Shown here one piece after another: positions 53,282 through 62,754 of a stretch of DNA of 64,000 nt. Source of the stretch: an uncultured Gammaproteobacteria bacterium. GTDB taxonomy: Bacteria > Pseudomonadota > Gammaproteobacteria > Pseudomonadales > Pseudohongiellaceae. Made by a program: the position numbers and the translations under genes. Positions within the stretch are counted from its first letter, which is position 1. Each line of letters starts with the position of its first letter. The stretch covers positions 1-64,000 of the forward strand of contig CAILUG010000034.1 in NCBI GenBank assembly GCA_903837345.1, given 5' to 3'. The notes beneath the pieces were generated by a model. That model saw only the letters and a list, made by a program, of their open reading frames with translations. It had not been told where the DNA came from and ran no database searches.

Positions 53282-54523
53282 CTATTTGGCCGGCATGATG
53301 CGCAGCACTGCACCCTCTTTCTGTTCCGTGGCCAGGTATATGAAGCCGTCCGGACCCTGCTTTACATCGCGCACACGCTGATGCAGGTCGGCCAGCAGGC
53401 TTTCACGGCGCAGTTCTTCGAACTTGTCGTTGAACAGGATACGCTCCACATGCCCGGTACCATTGATTTCACCGGTGCGTAACGAGCCGACGAACACATC
53501 ACCTTTCCATTTCGGCAAGGCATCGCCGGTGTAGAACAGCAGGCCGGACACAGCGATGGCGGGCATCCAGTACACGACAGGAGGTTCATAACCGAGATGG
53601 TTGGGGCCTTCCGGTGACTGCCACGGCCCCTTGTAGTCACGCCCCAGGCTCACCTTGGGCCAGCCATAGTTGGCCTTGGGCTTGATGATGTTGATCTCGT
53701 CACCGCCGTTGGGGCCGTTTTCAGTCTCCCAGATGGCACCTGTCACCGGATGGATTGCCAGCCCCAGCGCACTGCGATGGCCCCAGGAATAGACTTCCGG
53801 CCGTGTGTTGGGGGTGCCGACATAGGGATTGTCACTGGGAATGGTACCGTCATCGTTCAATCGGAGCACTTTGCCGCCGATAGTGTTGAGGTCCTGCGGG
53901 TCATTACCGCTTATCGAGACGATCAGCTTGCCATCTTTGGCAAAGGCAAGACGTGACACACCGGCACCCTTGCCCTGGCTGTCCCAGATATCGGCGAAAT
54001 TTTCCAGTTTGCCGTTGTTGAGTTTGCCGCGGCCGATGGCGATGCCGCCGCGGTTGCTGCCCGCGACGGGTTTGGTATAGCTGATATACAGATACTGGTT
54101 TTTCGCGAAATCCGGATGCAGCACGACATCGATATAACCATGCGAAGTACCCAGACCGCCGGATTCACCGGCGAATACTGATGGTGGACCACCAGGGATT
54201 TCAGTGGCCTTGCCATTGGCGATCGACAACAGCTTGCCCTTGCGGGTGACCAGCAGCATTTCGCCTTTGGGAGTGAAAGTGAGAGCCATCGGGTATTCGA
54301 TATCGCGCGCTACCACTTCCACCTTGATGTCCATGGTTTCGCCAGTGTGATAGATCCAGGGACCGGCGCCGAGTTTGATGTCGGCAAGGCCGGTAGGGGC
54401 CACCGGTACGCCGTTGGCGAAAGGCACGTTCTGTTGCGCATTGGCAACGTTGCCAAGCATGCTGCCTCCGATGAGCGCGACAATCAAGGCTAGCGGGCGC
54501 AAGGTAAAGCTGGCTACTTTCAT
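53282..54523 (-). CDS. PQQ-type sugar dehydrogenase (soluble, six-bladed propeller)
   Basis: A 413-residue periplasmic protein of the GSDH/sorbosone dehydrogenase family (PF07995). The signal peptide (residues 1-29) is followed by blades with SHGYIDVVLHPDFAKNQYLYISYT, the RPEVYSWGHRSALGLAIHP stretch and ENGPNGGDEINII, which hold the catalytic His and Ca/PQQ-contacting residues in the family. It would oxidise an aldose or other polyol with PQQ, passing electrons to the respiratory chain. The ATG at 54523 has AAGGGG upstream; the longer frame from 54817 is rejected. Confidence 0.85.
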   Translation of the reverse strand: MKVASFTLRPLALIVALIGGSMLGNVANAQQNVPFANGVPVAPTGLADIKLGAGPWIYHTGETMDIKVEVVARDIEYPMALTFTPKGEMLLVTRKGKLLSIANGKATEIPGGPPSVFAGESGGLGTSHGYIDVVLHPDFAKNQYLYISYTKPVAGSNRGGIAIGRGKLNNGKLENFADIWDSQGKGAGVSRLAFAKDGKLIVSISGNDPQDLNTIGGKVLRLNDDGTIPSDNPYVGTPNTRPEVYSWGHRSALGLAIHPVTGAIWETENGPNGGDEINIIKPKANYGWPKVSLGRDYKGPWQSPEGPNHLGYEPPVVYWMPAIAVSGLLFYTGDALPKWKGDVFVGSLRTGEINGTGHVERILFNDKFEELRRESLLADLHQRVRDVKQGPDGFIYLATEQKEGAVLRIMPAK

Positions 54524-54554
54524 GGTGGTTCCCCTTTGCTGTGTTGGTTTTATG

Positions 54555-56564
54555 TCAAGGCTGGCGCGGGCCGTAATGCGGCAGTGGTGCGCCGTATTCG
54601 TAGGCCCCGAGATCCGGCGCCTTCCCGCTGAAGTTATCAGTAATGCCGGGCAGTACCAAGCCTGCATCAATTGCGACTGACTTCGGTTGCAGACGCAGAT
54701 CCACATCCTCGGGCTTGTAGACGTGAGTGGCCTGATCCAGCGCCGGTATCGCTGCCCGCTGGAAAATGCTGTAGTCGACCAGGATACTGTGCTGGTCCTG
54801 ACCGGTGGCAGCGGCATATTCCTTCAGGGTGGCATAGTTGCGCACCACACGTTTGTTGCTGATTTCACTGCGTTTGCTGAACTCCGGTGTATGCCAGATG
54901 AAAGAAACCGGCTGCCGGGGATTCGGCATGAAACCGTTGTAATCGGAACTGCTGTAGTTGGTATAGGAATTCATTTCCATCAGCGCCGGGCGCCGGCCGG
55001 TGCCGAGTACCAGGTTGTTGCGGTAATGCATGTTGGACACCGGCGTCAGCTGGTAGAGCTCGCCGATATAGGTATTGTTGTAATGCAGGATGCCGGAAGG
55101 ATCGGCTTGCGCCTTGAGAATGCCACCGACTGCCTGGTACACGACATTGCGTACAAAATACACCGGGCCACCCAGCAGCGGCTGGAAGCTGAGCGCACCG
55201 GTGGCGGAATTGAAGCAACGATTGCGCAATACCCTGATGTTGTAGGCCGCACCATCGGTCTCGATGCAGTTGTCATGCATGTTGCTGATGTCGTTGTTGT
55301 AGATGTCAATGGCGACCGGCATGCGGTCACGCGGGGTATTGGGCCAATTGTCGGGATTGCCGTAGGTGGCATGGTCGATCCCATCATGGAAATTGCGCAC
55401 CTCGTTATAGGCAATGACATGGCCGGAGCCGTACAGCTTGATTGCATAATAGGAGCGCATCGCACTCAGTTGATCGTAATTGCCGAGTCCTGTGAACGGC
55501 TGCTTCACACCACGCCAGACTTCCGGCAGCCAGCTGTTGAGCACATCCGGGTTGTGGCGACCAATGAACACATTGTCGGCAATGTAGAAATTGCGGGAAC
55601 CGGACCAGTCACTGTGGATGCCGATGCCGACATCGACAAACCGGCTGTGTTTCACCACCAGGCCCTCGCTGCCGGCAATTTTTTTGCGGCCGGCCAGAAT
55701 CGCATGGCGGGTATTGCGGAAGGTGAGCCCTTCAAAATACAGATAATTGGCACCCATCACGTCGAACAGCACTTCATTGCCGTGGCCGTCGAAAATAACC
55801 TCGCCATCACCGGCCGCCTTGATGACGATAGGGCGCGCGGCGGTGCCGCTCTGGGTCAGGTAGTAGGTGCCATCCCAGGTGGTGTAGCAACAGCTGCCTT
55901 CGTTGTACATCTCATGGCTGTAGTGATCGGCCGGATCCATGTAGGTGCCGGCATGTACCAGCAGGATATCGCCGGGCTCTACGCGTGGTGGTGTGGAGTT
56001 GCTCCAGTCGCCGGATTCCGAACTGGTGTAAAAGGCACCTAGCAGACCCTTGAATCCGGGCTGCTGCATTTCACCTTTATAGTCGGTGGGGTAGACATGG
56101 TAGACGTGTCCATCCGCGGCCGGTTGCGGCTCGGCCCGGGTATGCAACGCCAGCGTTTGTACTGCCGTACCACTGATGCCATCCGGATCACTGAGAGTCA
56201 GTTGCACCTCGTAGCCGGTGTTTTCCTTCAGGTCAAAGATGCTGCCGCTGAACATGTTGGGCGCGGTGTAATTCACGGCTTCATATTGTTTGGTGTATTC
56301 ACCCTGCAGTCGCAGCAAGGGCAAAGCCTGGTGCCAGTTGTTGCTGCCGGTTTCGCGATATTTCACGTCGACGCTGGCATTGCGGTTATCGTCACCGGCT
56401 ATGTGCCATTCAAAACCGAACGCAATCAGCGTAGGGGGTTCAACAATGAATTCACCGCTGGTAACGGCATTGACAGCTGCCGTCTGCGCCATGGCGGGCG
56501 GGCTGGCAAGCAGGGACGCGGCAAGCGCGAGCAACAGCAGGCTACTGGTCTGAATGTTCGGCAT
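54555..56564 (-). CDS. Secreted right-handed parallel beta-helix protein
   Basis: A 669-residue exported protein. After the signal peptide (SLLLLALAASLLASPPAMAQ), residues about 35-140 look like a fibronectin-III-type domain (beta-rich, SGSIFDLKENTGYEVQLTLSDPDG). Residues about 190-600 contain repeated turns with N and D ladders (NYLYFEGLTFRNTRHAIL, NFYIADNVFIGRHN, IRVLRNRCFNS), typical of a beta-helix such as pectate lyases or polysaccharide epimerases. A catalytic residue could not be identified. It may act on polysaccharide, with the adjacent sugar dehydrogenase (32 bases downstream) using the products; this is an inference. Confidence 0.78.
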   Translation of the reverse strand: MPNIQTSSLLLLALAASLLASPPAMAQTAAVNAVTSGEFIVEPPTLIAFGFEWHIAGDDNRNASVDVKYRETGSNNWHQALPLLRLQGEYTKQYEAVNYTAPNMFSGSIFDLKENTGYEVQLTLSDPDGISGTAVQTLALHTRAEPQPAADGHVYHVYPTDYKGEMQQPGFKGLLGAFYTSSESGDWSNSTPPRVEPGDILLVHAGTYMDPADHYSHEMYNEGSCCYTTWDGTYYLTQSGTAARPIVIKAAGDGEVIFDGHGNEVLFDVMGANYLYFEGLTFRNTRHAILAGRKKIAGSEGLVVKHSRFVDVGIGIHSDWSGSRNFYIADNVFIGRHNPDVLNSWLPEVWRGVKQPFTGLGNYDQLSAMRSYYAIKLYGSGHVIAYNEVRNFHDGIDHATYGNPDNWPNTPRDRMPVAIDIYNNDISNMHDNCIETDGAAYNIRVLRNRCFNSATGALSFQPLLGGPVYFVRNVVYQAVGGILKAQADPSGILHYNNTYIGELYQLTPVSNMHYRNNLVLGTGRRPALMEMNSYTNYSSSDYNGFMPNPRQPVSFIWHTPEFSKRSEISNKRVVRNYATLKEYAAATGQDQHSILVDYSIFQRAAIPALDQATHVYKPEDVDLRLQPKSVAIDAGLVLPGITDNFSGKAPDLGAYEYGAPLPHYGPRQP

Positions 56565-56724
56565 GGAAGTATCCTTTCGGGGTTCACCTGAGGGTAATTA
56601 AGCTCTGTTACAATCGCAAGGTAATCACAGCCTTGTCCATCTTTGCTGCATGCTTGCCTTCATCCAATTCAAAACCGCCGGTTACCTGACCATGGTCCTA
56701 CCAGCGGATGCGTGACCACCATCA

Positions 56725-57621
56725 ATGAATTCTTCATTATTGACAGCTGTTGACAGTTTTATTGCCAGCGAAAAACTGCCGGAGAATTTCAGGACTACTG
56801 TTGAACAATGGTTTCTGCCCCTCGCCGAATCCGTTTTGCAGCAGGCTTCCACCAGTAAACGCACCCTGATTGTCGGCATCAGTGGCTGCCAGGGTAGTGG
56901 CAAGTCGACGCTGGCAGCCTTGCTGGTGCTGCTGCTGCGCGAATTGATGGGGCTGCGTGCAGTCAACCTGTCCATCGACGATTTTTATCATACCCATGCC
57001 CACCGCCAGCATCTGGCCCGCACTGTACATCCGCTATTGGCTACGCGCGGCGTACCCGGCACGCATGATGTGGCACTGGCGATGCAAACACTGTCGGCAC
57101 TGACGCGGGAAGGTGAAGTACTGGTGCCTCGCTTCAGCAAATTGATGGACGACCGCATGTCAACCTCCGAGTGGACGCGTATGCTGGCGCCGCTGGACGT
57201 GATCGTGCTGGAAGGCTGGTGTCTGGCCATCCCCGCCCAGCCAGATGCCGATTTACTGCTGCCGGCAAACACACTGGAAACCCAGGAAGACTGTGATGGC
57301 CGCTGGCGCCAGTATGTGAACCAGCAGATCCGCCAGGACTATGCCGGTTTTTACCGGATGGTGGACTATCTGGTGATGCTGAAGGCACCCAGCTTCGACA
57401 AGGTTTACGAATGGCGGCAGAATCAGGAAACCAAACTGGCCGGGCAGGTAGCGGGAGGGGTTGGTACTGGCGCCAAACTGATGGATCGCGAACAATTGCA
57501 GCGCTTTATCCAGCACTATGAACGCCTGACCCGGCATGGTCTGGAAGTATTGCCGGCGTTGTCAGATGTGGTATTTGAGTTGACCGATCAGCAAACCATC
57601 GCCGGCAAACTCAAAGGCTAA
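56725..57621 (+). CDS. D-glycerate 3-kinase-like P-loop kinase
   Basis: A 298-residue kinase of the plant-type GLYK/YggC group. The P-loop GCQGSGKST (54-62) and the strand NLSIDDFYHTHAHRQHLAR, typical of this group and of uridine/pantothenate kinase-like folds, are intact, as is VIVLEGWCLA. It would phosphorylate D-glycerate to 3-phosphoglycerate, the last step of the photorespiratory/glycolate salvage route. The gene downstream is a GlcD-like oxidase, 24 bases away, which supports glycolate/glycerate metabolism. Confidence 0.85.
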   Translation: MNSSLLTAVDSFIASEKLPENFRTTVEQWFLPLAESVLQQASTSKRTLIVGISGCQGSGKSTLAALLVLLLRELMGLRAVNLSIDDFYHTHAHRQHLARTVHPLLATRGVPGTHDVALAMQTLSALTREGEVLVPRFSKLMDDRMSTSEWTRMLAPLDVIVLEGWCLAIPAQPDADLLLPANTLETQEDCDGRWRQYVNQQIRQDYAGFYRMVDYLVMLKAPSFDKVYEWRQNQETKLAGQVAGGVGTGAKLMDREQLQRFIQHYERLTRHGLEVLPALSDVVFELTDQQTIAGKLKG

Positions 57622-57645
57622 GACCTACCCAACCAAGGAAACACC

Positions 57646-59025
57646 ATGTCCCAGTTGTTGCAGCAACTTCAAACCCGACTCAGCTCGCCGCTGCTCACCG
57701 GCACCGACATCAGTGCCCGCTATCAGCATGACTGGTCGTCGGAACCTGTCGGCATGCCGATAGCAGTGGCGCGCCCGGGCACTACTGAGGAAGTGTCTGT
57801 CATCATGAAGCTGTGCTCACAATTTGGGCAGCAAGTGGTGGTACAGGGCGGACTCAGCGGTTTGTGCGGCGGTGGCAACCCCCGCGGCCAGGAATTGGCT
57901 ATCTCGATGGAGCGCATGAGCGGTATTGAGGAAATCGACAGCGCTTCGATGACAATGACAGTCAAGGCCGGTACGCCGTTGCAAGTGATCCAGGAAGCCG
58001 CAGCTGCGCAGGGTTTTGTGTTTCCGCTGGATCTCGGCGCACGCGGCACCTGCAACATCGGTGGCAATATCTCTACCAATGCCGGCGGCAACCAGGTGCT
58101 GCGCTTCGGCATGACCCGCAACCTGGTGCTGGGTCTGGAAGCCGTACTGGCAGATGGCACCGTCATCTCCTCGATGAACAAAATGTTGAAGAACAACGCA
58201 GCCTATGATCTCAAGCAGCTGTTCATCGGCACCGAAGGCACGCTCGGCATCGTAACCCGTACTGTATTACGGCTGTTTCCGAAAGCATTGAGCCGCTGCA
58301 GTGCGCTGTTGGCGGTAACCGAATTCCCCAAAATCATCGAACTTTTGCACAAGGTGACCCGTGATTTCTCCGGCAGCCTCAGCGCCTTCGAAGTCATGTG
58401 GCACAGCTACTATCACTTCATTACCGACAACGTGAAGGGCATCATTTCACCGTTGGGCGAGCGGCATCCCCTGTATGTGCTGGTGGAACTGGAAGGCGGC
58501 GACCAGGAACGAGACCAGCTGCTGTTTGAAAATTGTCTGGGTGATGCAATAGAGCAGGGCATTGTCACTGATGCAGTGGTTGCCAGCTCACAACGTGAAC
58601 GCGAAGGTTTCTGGAAAATCCGCGATGGCGTGGCTGAAATCGGCCAGTTCATTCGCAACACCGCCAACTTCGACATCAGTGTGCCAATCTCGGTCATGCA
58701 TGAGTTTCTTGATTCGATCGAAAGCGAACTCGTGGCCAAAGTACCGGCCGCCAAAATGCTGGTGTTCGGCCATATCGCCGACAGCAACCTGCACATCATC
58801 TGTTACACCGGCCGTCGCGAAGACATCAAGACCATGTACGGCATCGTTTACAGCATCGTCGGCCGCTTCCACGGCTCCGTATCGGCCGAACACGGCATTG
58901 GTGTGCAGAAACTCAATTATCTGCACTACTCACGCTCCCCGGCAGAATTGGCACTTATGCAAACCCTTAAAGAGGCACTGGATCCGCAAGGTTTGCTGAA
59001 CAGCGGCCGCGTGTTGCCGAAATAA
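57646..59025 (+). CDS. GlcD-like FAD-binding oxidase/dehydrogenase of D-2-hydroxyacids
   Basis: A 459-residue flavoenzyme. The N-terminal PCMH-type FAD domain has GGLSGLCGGGNP and the TCNIGGNISTNAGGNQVLRFGMTRNLVLG segment. The C-terminal domain has FGHIADSNLHIICY (metal-binding His) and SAEHGIGVQKL. It oxidises a 2-hydroxyacid such as glycolate, D-lactate or D-2-hydroxyglutarate. The pairing with glycerate kinase favours glycolate or glycerate-type substrates, but GlcE and GlcF subunits are missing. AAGGAA lies near the ATG. Confidence 0.88.
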   Translation: MSQLLQQLQTRLSSPLLTGTDISARYQHDWSSEPVGMPIAVARPGTTEEVSVIMKLCSQFGQQVVVQGGLSGLCGGGNPRGQELAISMERMSGIEEIDSASMTMTVKAGTPLQVIQEAAAAQGFVFPLDLGARGTCNIGGNISTNAGGNQVLRFGMTRNLVLGLEAVLADGTVISSMNKMLKNNAAYDLKQLFIGTEGTLGIVTRTVLRLFPKALSRCSALLAVTEFPKIIELLHKVTRDFSGSLSAFEVMWHSYYHFITDNVKGIISPLGERHPLYVLVELEGGDQERDQLLFENCLGDAIEQGIVTDAVVASSQREREGFWKIRDGVAEIGQFIRNTANFDISVPISVMHEFLDSIESELVAKVPAAKMLVFGHIADSNLHIICYTGRREDIKTMYGIVYSIVGRFHGSVSAEHGIGVQKLNYLHYSRSPAELALMQTLKEALDPQGLLNSGRVLPK

Positions 59026-59834
59026 TGCATATGGATATCCAGCTCGCCATCATCTGTGGCCTCACTTTCGTCATCCACCTGATTGGGACCCTGGCCTATG
59101 CAGTGCGGATTGCCGGTGTACGTACGCGCCGCATCGCAATGTCATTTGCACTGTTCAACATCCTGGTGCTGGTGTCCCGTACTTCCAATTCGTTTCAGGG
59201 TCCGTTTCTGGCAAAACGCATTGAAGACAACATCAATCACGGCATCAACCAGGGCTTGCTGACCGACTTCCGCTGGCTGCTGCTGTCGGCAACTCTCGCC
59301 ACAGTGGTGGGCGCTTTCCTGATCCCGACCTTCCAGCGCATCTTCAGCAATGCCGTGCAGCACTTCCAGCAACACCGCTCGATGGCGCGCTTGCTGTTGC
59401 ACGGGTTCTTCAAGGGCGGCATATCGCAGTTGAAGGAAGTGGTGGCGATGCCAGCGGCAGCCAACCTCAGGAAGTTGAAAATGGGGCACGGGATTTCCGT
59501 GTGGGTAATCTTTCTGAACATCGCCGCAGTGGCGCTGTGGACAATAGGTGTGTTTGCTTCGCTCTACGCCGGCTATCTGAAGCCGGAACTGCGCGTCACT
59601 TCCAGCCAGCTGTCGGCAGTGGTGAACGGCGCAGCTACCATCATGATGTTTGTGTTCATCGACCCCAACATGTCGGTGATGACTGATGATGTAGTGGAAG
59701 GCAAAATCACCGAGCCGCAATTCCGCAAGGCCATCGTGTGGCTGGTGGGCAGTCGTCTGGTCGGCACGCTGCTGGCGCAAGTGCTGTTGATTCCTGCTGC
59801 CATGACCATCGTCGCAGTAGCAGAAATCATGTGA
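59025..59834 (+). CDS. Amj-type (DUF2837) alternate lipid II flippase-like protein
   Basis: A 269-residue membrane protein with about six hydrophobic segments. The N-terminus LTFVIHLIGTLAYAVRIAGVRTRRIAMSFALFNILVLVSRTSNSFQGP is characteristic of the Amj (YdaH) family, which in Bacillus can flip lipid II in place of MurJ. The start codon overlaps the stop of the oxidase gene by one base (TAATG); another ATG lies at 59031. Its presence in a Gram-negative, coupled to a metabolic oxidase, is unexpected, so the peptidoglycan role is inferred only. Confidence 0.78.
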   Translation: MHMDIQLAIICGLTFVIHLIGTLAYAVRIAGVRTRRIAMSFALFNILVLVSRTSNSFQGPFLAKRIEDNINHGINQGLLTDFRWLLLSATLATVVGAFLIPTFQRIFSNAVQHFQQHRSMARLLLHGFFKGGISQLKEVVAMPAAANLRKLKMGHGISVWVIFLNIAAVALWTIGVFASLYAGYLKPELRVTSSQLSAVVNGAATIMMFVFIDPNMSVMTDDVVEGKITEPQFRKAIVWLVGSRLVGTLLAQVLLIPAAMTIVAVAEIM

Positions 59835-59856
59835 TGGAAACCAGTTTGCAGGACAA

Positions 59857-60273
59857 CTACCAATGCAGCATGACTTTGACCAGTGTTGCCTTGTCTGTAC
59901 TCATTGGCGTTTCAGCTGTGGCCATGTCATTGCGCGACAGGATGTAAGCCACTGCACTGGTATATTGCTCCGGCGTCAATGACATGGGTTTGTCGGGCGG
60001 CATTTTTTCATAAACAAAAGTCAGCAGCTCACCCACACTTTTACCATTCCATTTGTCCTGGAAGTAACTGCCACGCAGCGGCGTGCCAAACTGGCCGTTG
60101 ACCATCGAGGAGCCATGGCAGAGCTGGCAGCTTTCCTTGTACAAATCCTTGCCGCTATCCACTTGCGCCCTGATAAATGTTATTTCCTGCGCACAGGTGA
60201 ACTCCGCCAATGGCATGAGCAGGCAAAGGGCAATCAGCGCTGCGCTGCGACGAATCATCATTGGGCGTGGCAC
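59857..60273 (-). CDS. Small exported class I cytochrome c
   Basis: A 138-residue protein with a signal peptide (RRSAALIALCLLMPLAEFTCA) and a single heme c domain: CQLCH and a distal Met in the MPPDKPMSLTPEQYTSAVAYIL stretch. It carries electrons in the periplasm, perhaps between a dehydrogenase and an oxidase. A GTG at 60273 preceded by AGGAA is chosen; ATGs at 60261 and 60258 are alternatives. It lies 25 bases after the MATE gene and could be cotranscribed. Confidence 0.82.
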   Translation of the reverse strand: MPRPMMIRRSAALIALCLLMPLAEFTCAQEITFIRAQVDSGKDLYKESCQLCHGSSMVNGQFGTPLRGSYFQDKWNGKSVGELLTFVYEKMPPDKPMSLTPEQYTSAVAYILSRNDMATAETPMSTDKATLVKVMLHW

Positions 60274-60298
60274 GTCATTTCCTGTGGTTCTGGTTGGC

Positions 60299-61669
60299 CT
60301 AAGCCAGCTGCGGCTGTTTGACCAACAGGCGTTTGGTATAGACACTGATCCATTTTGTTATCACCACGCCGGCCAGCAAATTGCCGATGGCTGCACCGAT
60401 AAACAAACCTTTGATGCCTCCCAGTGAATTGCCAAGCAGCGCCAGTGGCACATAAAACACGAAAAAACGCAGCAAACTGGTGATAAGTCCGTTACGAGGC
60501 GCATGCAGTGCGTTGAAAGACGACGCACTGAGGATCACCATGCCCTGGAACGCATAGGAGGCCGGCATGATGCGCAGCACCATCGTGATGATGTCCTTGA
60601 CGCTCTGTTCCTGCGTGAAGACTGCGGCAATCCAGGGCGCCAGCAGTGCGACGACCACGTAGAGCGCAAACTGCCAGATCAGCACAAACTTCAGTGCCAG
60701 TCGCAAACCCTGGCGCACACGGTCGTAATGATGAGCCCCGAAATTCTGGCTGATAAACGGCGGCACACTCATCGACATGCCGAGCACCACGATCATGATG
60801 AAGCTCTCCAGACGACTGGCCACCCCGTAGGCTGCCACTGCCTCGGCGCCATAGACGGCCAGCGTTGCGGTAAGCACCCCGGTTGCCATGGGTGTAATCA
60901 TGTTGGCGAGGGCGGCCGGGGCGGTAATCACCAGCAACCGGCGCCACGATTCCAGCAAGTGATTGAACCCGGGCAGTTTGAAACCCAGCAGTTTTTCCTT
61001 CACGCTCAACTGGTAGCAGATCACCACAATGGTAAACAGCCAGGCGATCACAGTAGCCAGTGCTGCCCCCCCTATGCCCATGCCCTGAATCGGGCCGAGG
61101 CCGAAGATCAATAGCGGATCGAATATCGCGTTGATGATGGCGCTTATCGTCATCAACTTGCCGTGCAGACGGGCATTGCCGGTGGCACGGATCACTGCAG
61201 TACCGGAAAACTGCATGAGTTGCAGCGGCATCCCCACATACCAGATGCTCATATAGGAACGGATCAGCGCCATATGTTCCGGCCGTGCGCCGAGCCGCGG
61301 AAACACGAAATCAATCGAGAGCAGCGCGGGGATCATCAACACCAAACCCAGCAGCAGTCCCATTGTCATGCTGGCAAATGTGATTTCACTGGCCTGTTCG
61401 GGATTCTTGCTGCCTATGGCCCGGCCTACCAGCGCCGAGGTGCCAATGCCGAGGCCGACGCCAAAGTAGGTGAACAGAATGGTGGCCGGGAAGGTGAAGC
61501 CGATCGCAGCCAGCTGATTGGTGCCGAGCAGGCTGACAAAAAAGGTGTTGGCGAGGTAGTAGGCAATGACCGCAATGGCACCGATTGTAGTGGGGACAGC
61601 AGTGCGGTAGAGCGTTGTGCCTACTGGATCATTGATCAGGTCGGGCTTGACTGCTGGTCTGCTGCTCAA
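60299..61669 (-). CDS. MATE-family multidrug/metabolite exporter
   Basis: A 456-residue transporter with twelve hydrophobic segments in two related halves. MATE-type features are GVGLGIGTSALVGRAIGSKNPEQA in the first half and VAAYGVASRLESFIMIVVLGMSMSVPPFISQNFGA in the second. It would export organic cations or other compounds in exchange for Na+ or H+. Substrate unknown. Confidence 0.9.
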   Translation of the reverse strand: MSSRPAVKPDLINDPVGTTLYRTAVPTTIGAIAVIAYYLANTFFVSLLGTNQLAAIGFTFPATILFTYFGVGLGIGTSALVGRAIGSKNPEQASEITFASMTMGLLLGLVLMIPALLSIDFVFPRLGARPEHMALIRSYMSIWYVGMPLQLMQFSGTAVIRATGNARLHGKLMTISAIINAIFDPLLIFGLGPIQGMGIGGAALATVIAWLFTIVVICYQLSVKEKLLGFKLPGFNHLLESWRRLLVITAPAALANMITPMATGVLTATLAVYGAEAVAAYGVASRLESFIMIVVLGMSMSVPPFISQNFGAHHYDRVRQGLRLALKFVLIWQFALYVVVALLAPWIAAVFTQEQSVKDIITMVLRIMPASYAFQGMVILSASSFNALHAPRNGLITSLLRFFVFYVPLALLGNSLGGIKGLFIGAAIGNLLAGVVITKWISVYTKRLLVKQPQLA

Positions 61670-61781
61670 AGCGTGGTCTTCCCCTGCAAGTGTGCGGGAC
61701 GCGCCCGCATTCTAGCAGAGCAAGCTGCTTGCACAATGACACAGACAGGCAGGATCAGGAAAAAATTTCAGCGCAACTTGA

Positions 61782-62687
61782 CTAGACCGGCACTTCCCCG
61801 TTGACGATGGTGCGGATCATTTCGCGTTTGTAGCCATCGTAATCGTTGAAGGCCTTGTGCACACAGATCCGGTTGTCCCACATTACCAGTGTGCCCGGCG
61901 TCCACCGCAAACGGCAGGAAAACTCTTCACGTGCCACATGCTTGCTCAGGAAATCGATGAGGGGGCGGGCTTCCTCATCCTTGAGTCCCTGGATGCCCTG
62001 GGAGTAGATGGTATCGACATACAGGGCTTTCTTGCCGGTTACCGGATGCGTGCGCACCAGCGGGTGGAAGTTGCCCCTGATCATTTCCTGCTCTTCCTCC
62101 ATCACCAGCTGCATGTCGCCGACAATTTCCTTGCCTTGCTCATCCTTGCGCACAGTCAGCCGGATCGCTTCGCGTGCAGTCATGTGCACCCGCAAGCCCG
62201 TGAGCAGCTTTTTCATGCCGTCGCTGAGAAACTCATAGGCCGCTTCGGCGTTGCTCCACCAGGTATCTCCACCATAGGGAGGAATATGGATGCCATAGAG
62301 CAAACTCACTGCCGGTGGCTGGGCCAGAAATGGTGAATCGGTATGCCAGCCTTCGCCAAAGACACGATCCACCCGGGTGGTGGCTTCCTTCAGCAGGTGC
62401 TGCACATTGGGGTGACCGGGCATGCCCTTGGTATAGGCATCGGTACCGAAAGGGCCAAAACGCAGAGTCAGTTTTTCCTGATCAGTAATGGTCAGGTTCT
62501 GGTCGCGGAAATACACCATCTTGTAACGGTATAGTGCCGATTTCACCTGTTCAAACTGGGCATCGCTCATGGTGGCGAGATGCACTCCCTGGATTTCAGC
62601 TCCCATCGCGCTTGCAAGCGGCACGGTCTTGATCAGGGTGTAGCCGTTGGCTTTGTCATCATAGTGGGAGGGTGGGTAAAGCTGCAT
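61782..62687 (-). CDS. TauD/TfdA-family Fe(II)/2-oxoglutarate dioxygenase
   Basis: A 301-residue oxygenase. The iron triad is His115-x-Asp117 in WHTDSPF and His277 in RICVHKAFNDYDG; Arg288 or Arg292 should bind the 2-oxoglutarate carboxylate. The WTPGTLVMWDNR block before the distal His is typical of TauD/TfdA. It hydroxylates, and often thereby cleaves, a small sulfonated, ether or amino compound. The ATG at 62687 is preferred to the frame opening at 62858. It is divergent from an esterase gene. Confidence 0.88.
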   Translation of the reverse strand: MQLYPPSHYDDKANGYTLIKTVPLASAMGAEIQGVHLATMSDAQFEQVKSALYRYKMVYFRDQNLTITDQEKLTLRFGPFGTDAYTKGMPGHPNVQHLLKEATTRVDRVFGEGWHTDSPFLAQPPAVSLLYGIHIPPYGGDTWWSNAEAAYEFLSDGMKKLLTGLRVHMTAREAIRLTVRKDEQGKEIVGDMQLVMEEEQEMIRGNFHPLVRTHPVTGKKALYVDTIYSQGIQGLKDEEARPLIDFLSKHVAREEFSCRLRWTPGTLVMWDNRICVHKAFNDYDGYKREMIRTIVNGEVPV

Positions 62688-62754
62688 GGCTGTATCTCTC
62701 TGGTAGTTATGGCCGGATAATACTCCAGACGGTTTCACCAATTCGAGTAACCTG

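Noticed and set aside
54687-56042. 451-codon open frame on the plus strand
   Set aside because: It lies entirely antisense to the beta-helix gene, lacks a recognisable domain or ribosome site, and has a skewed composition typical of a shadow frame.
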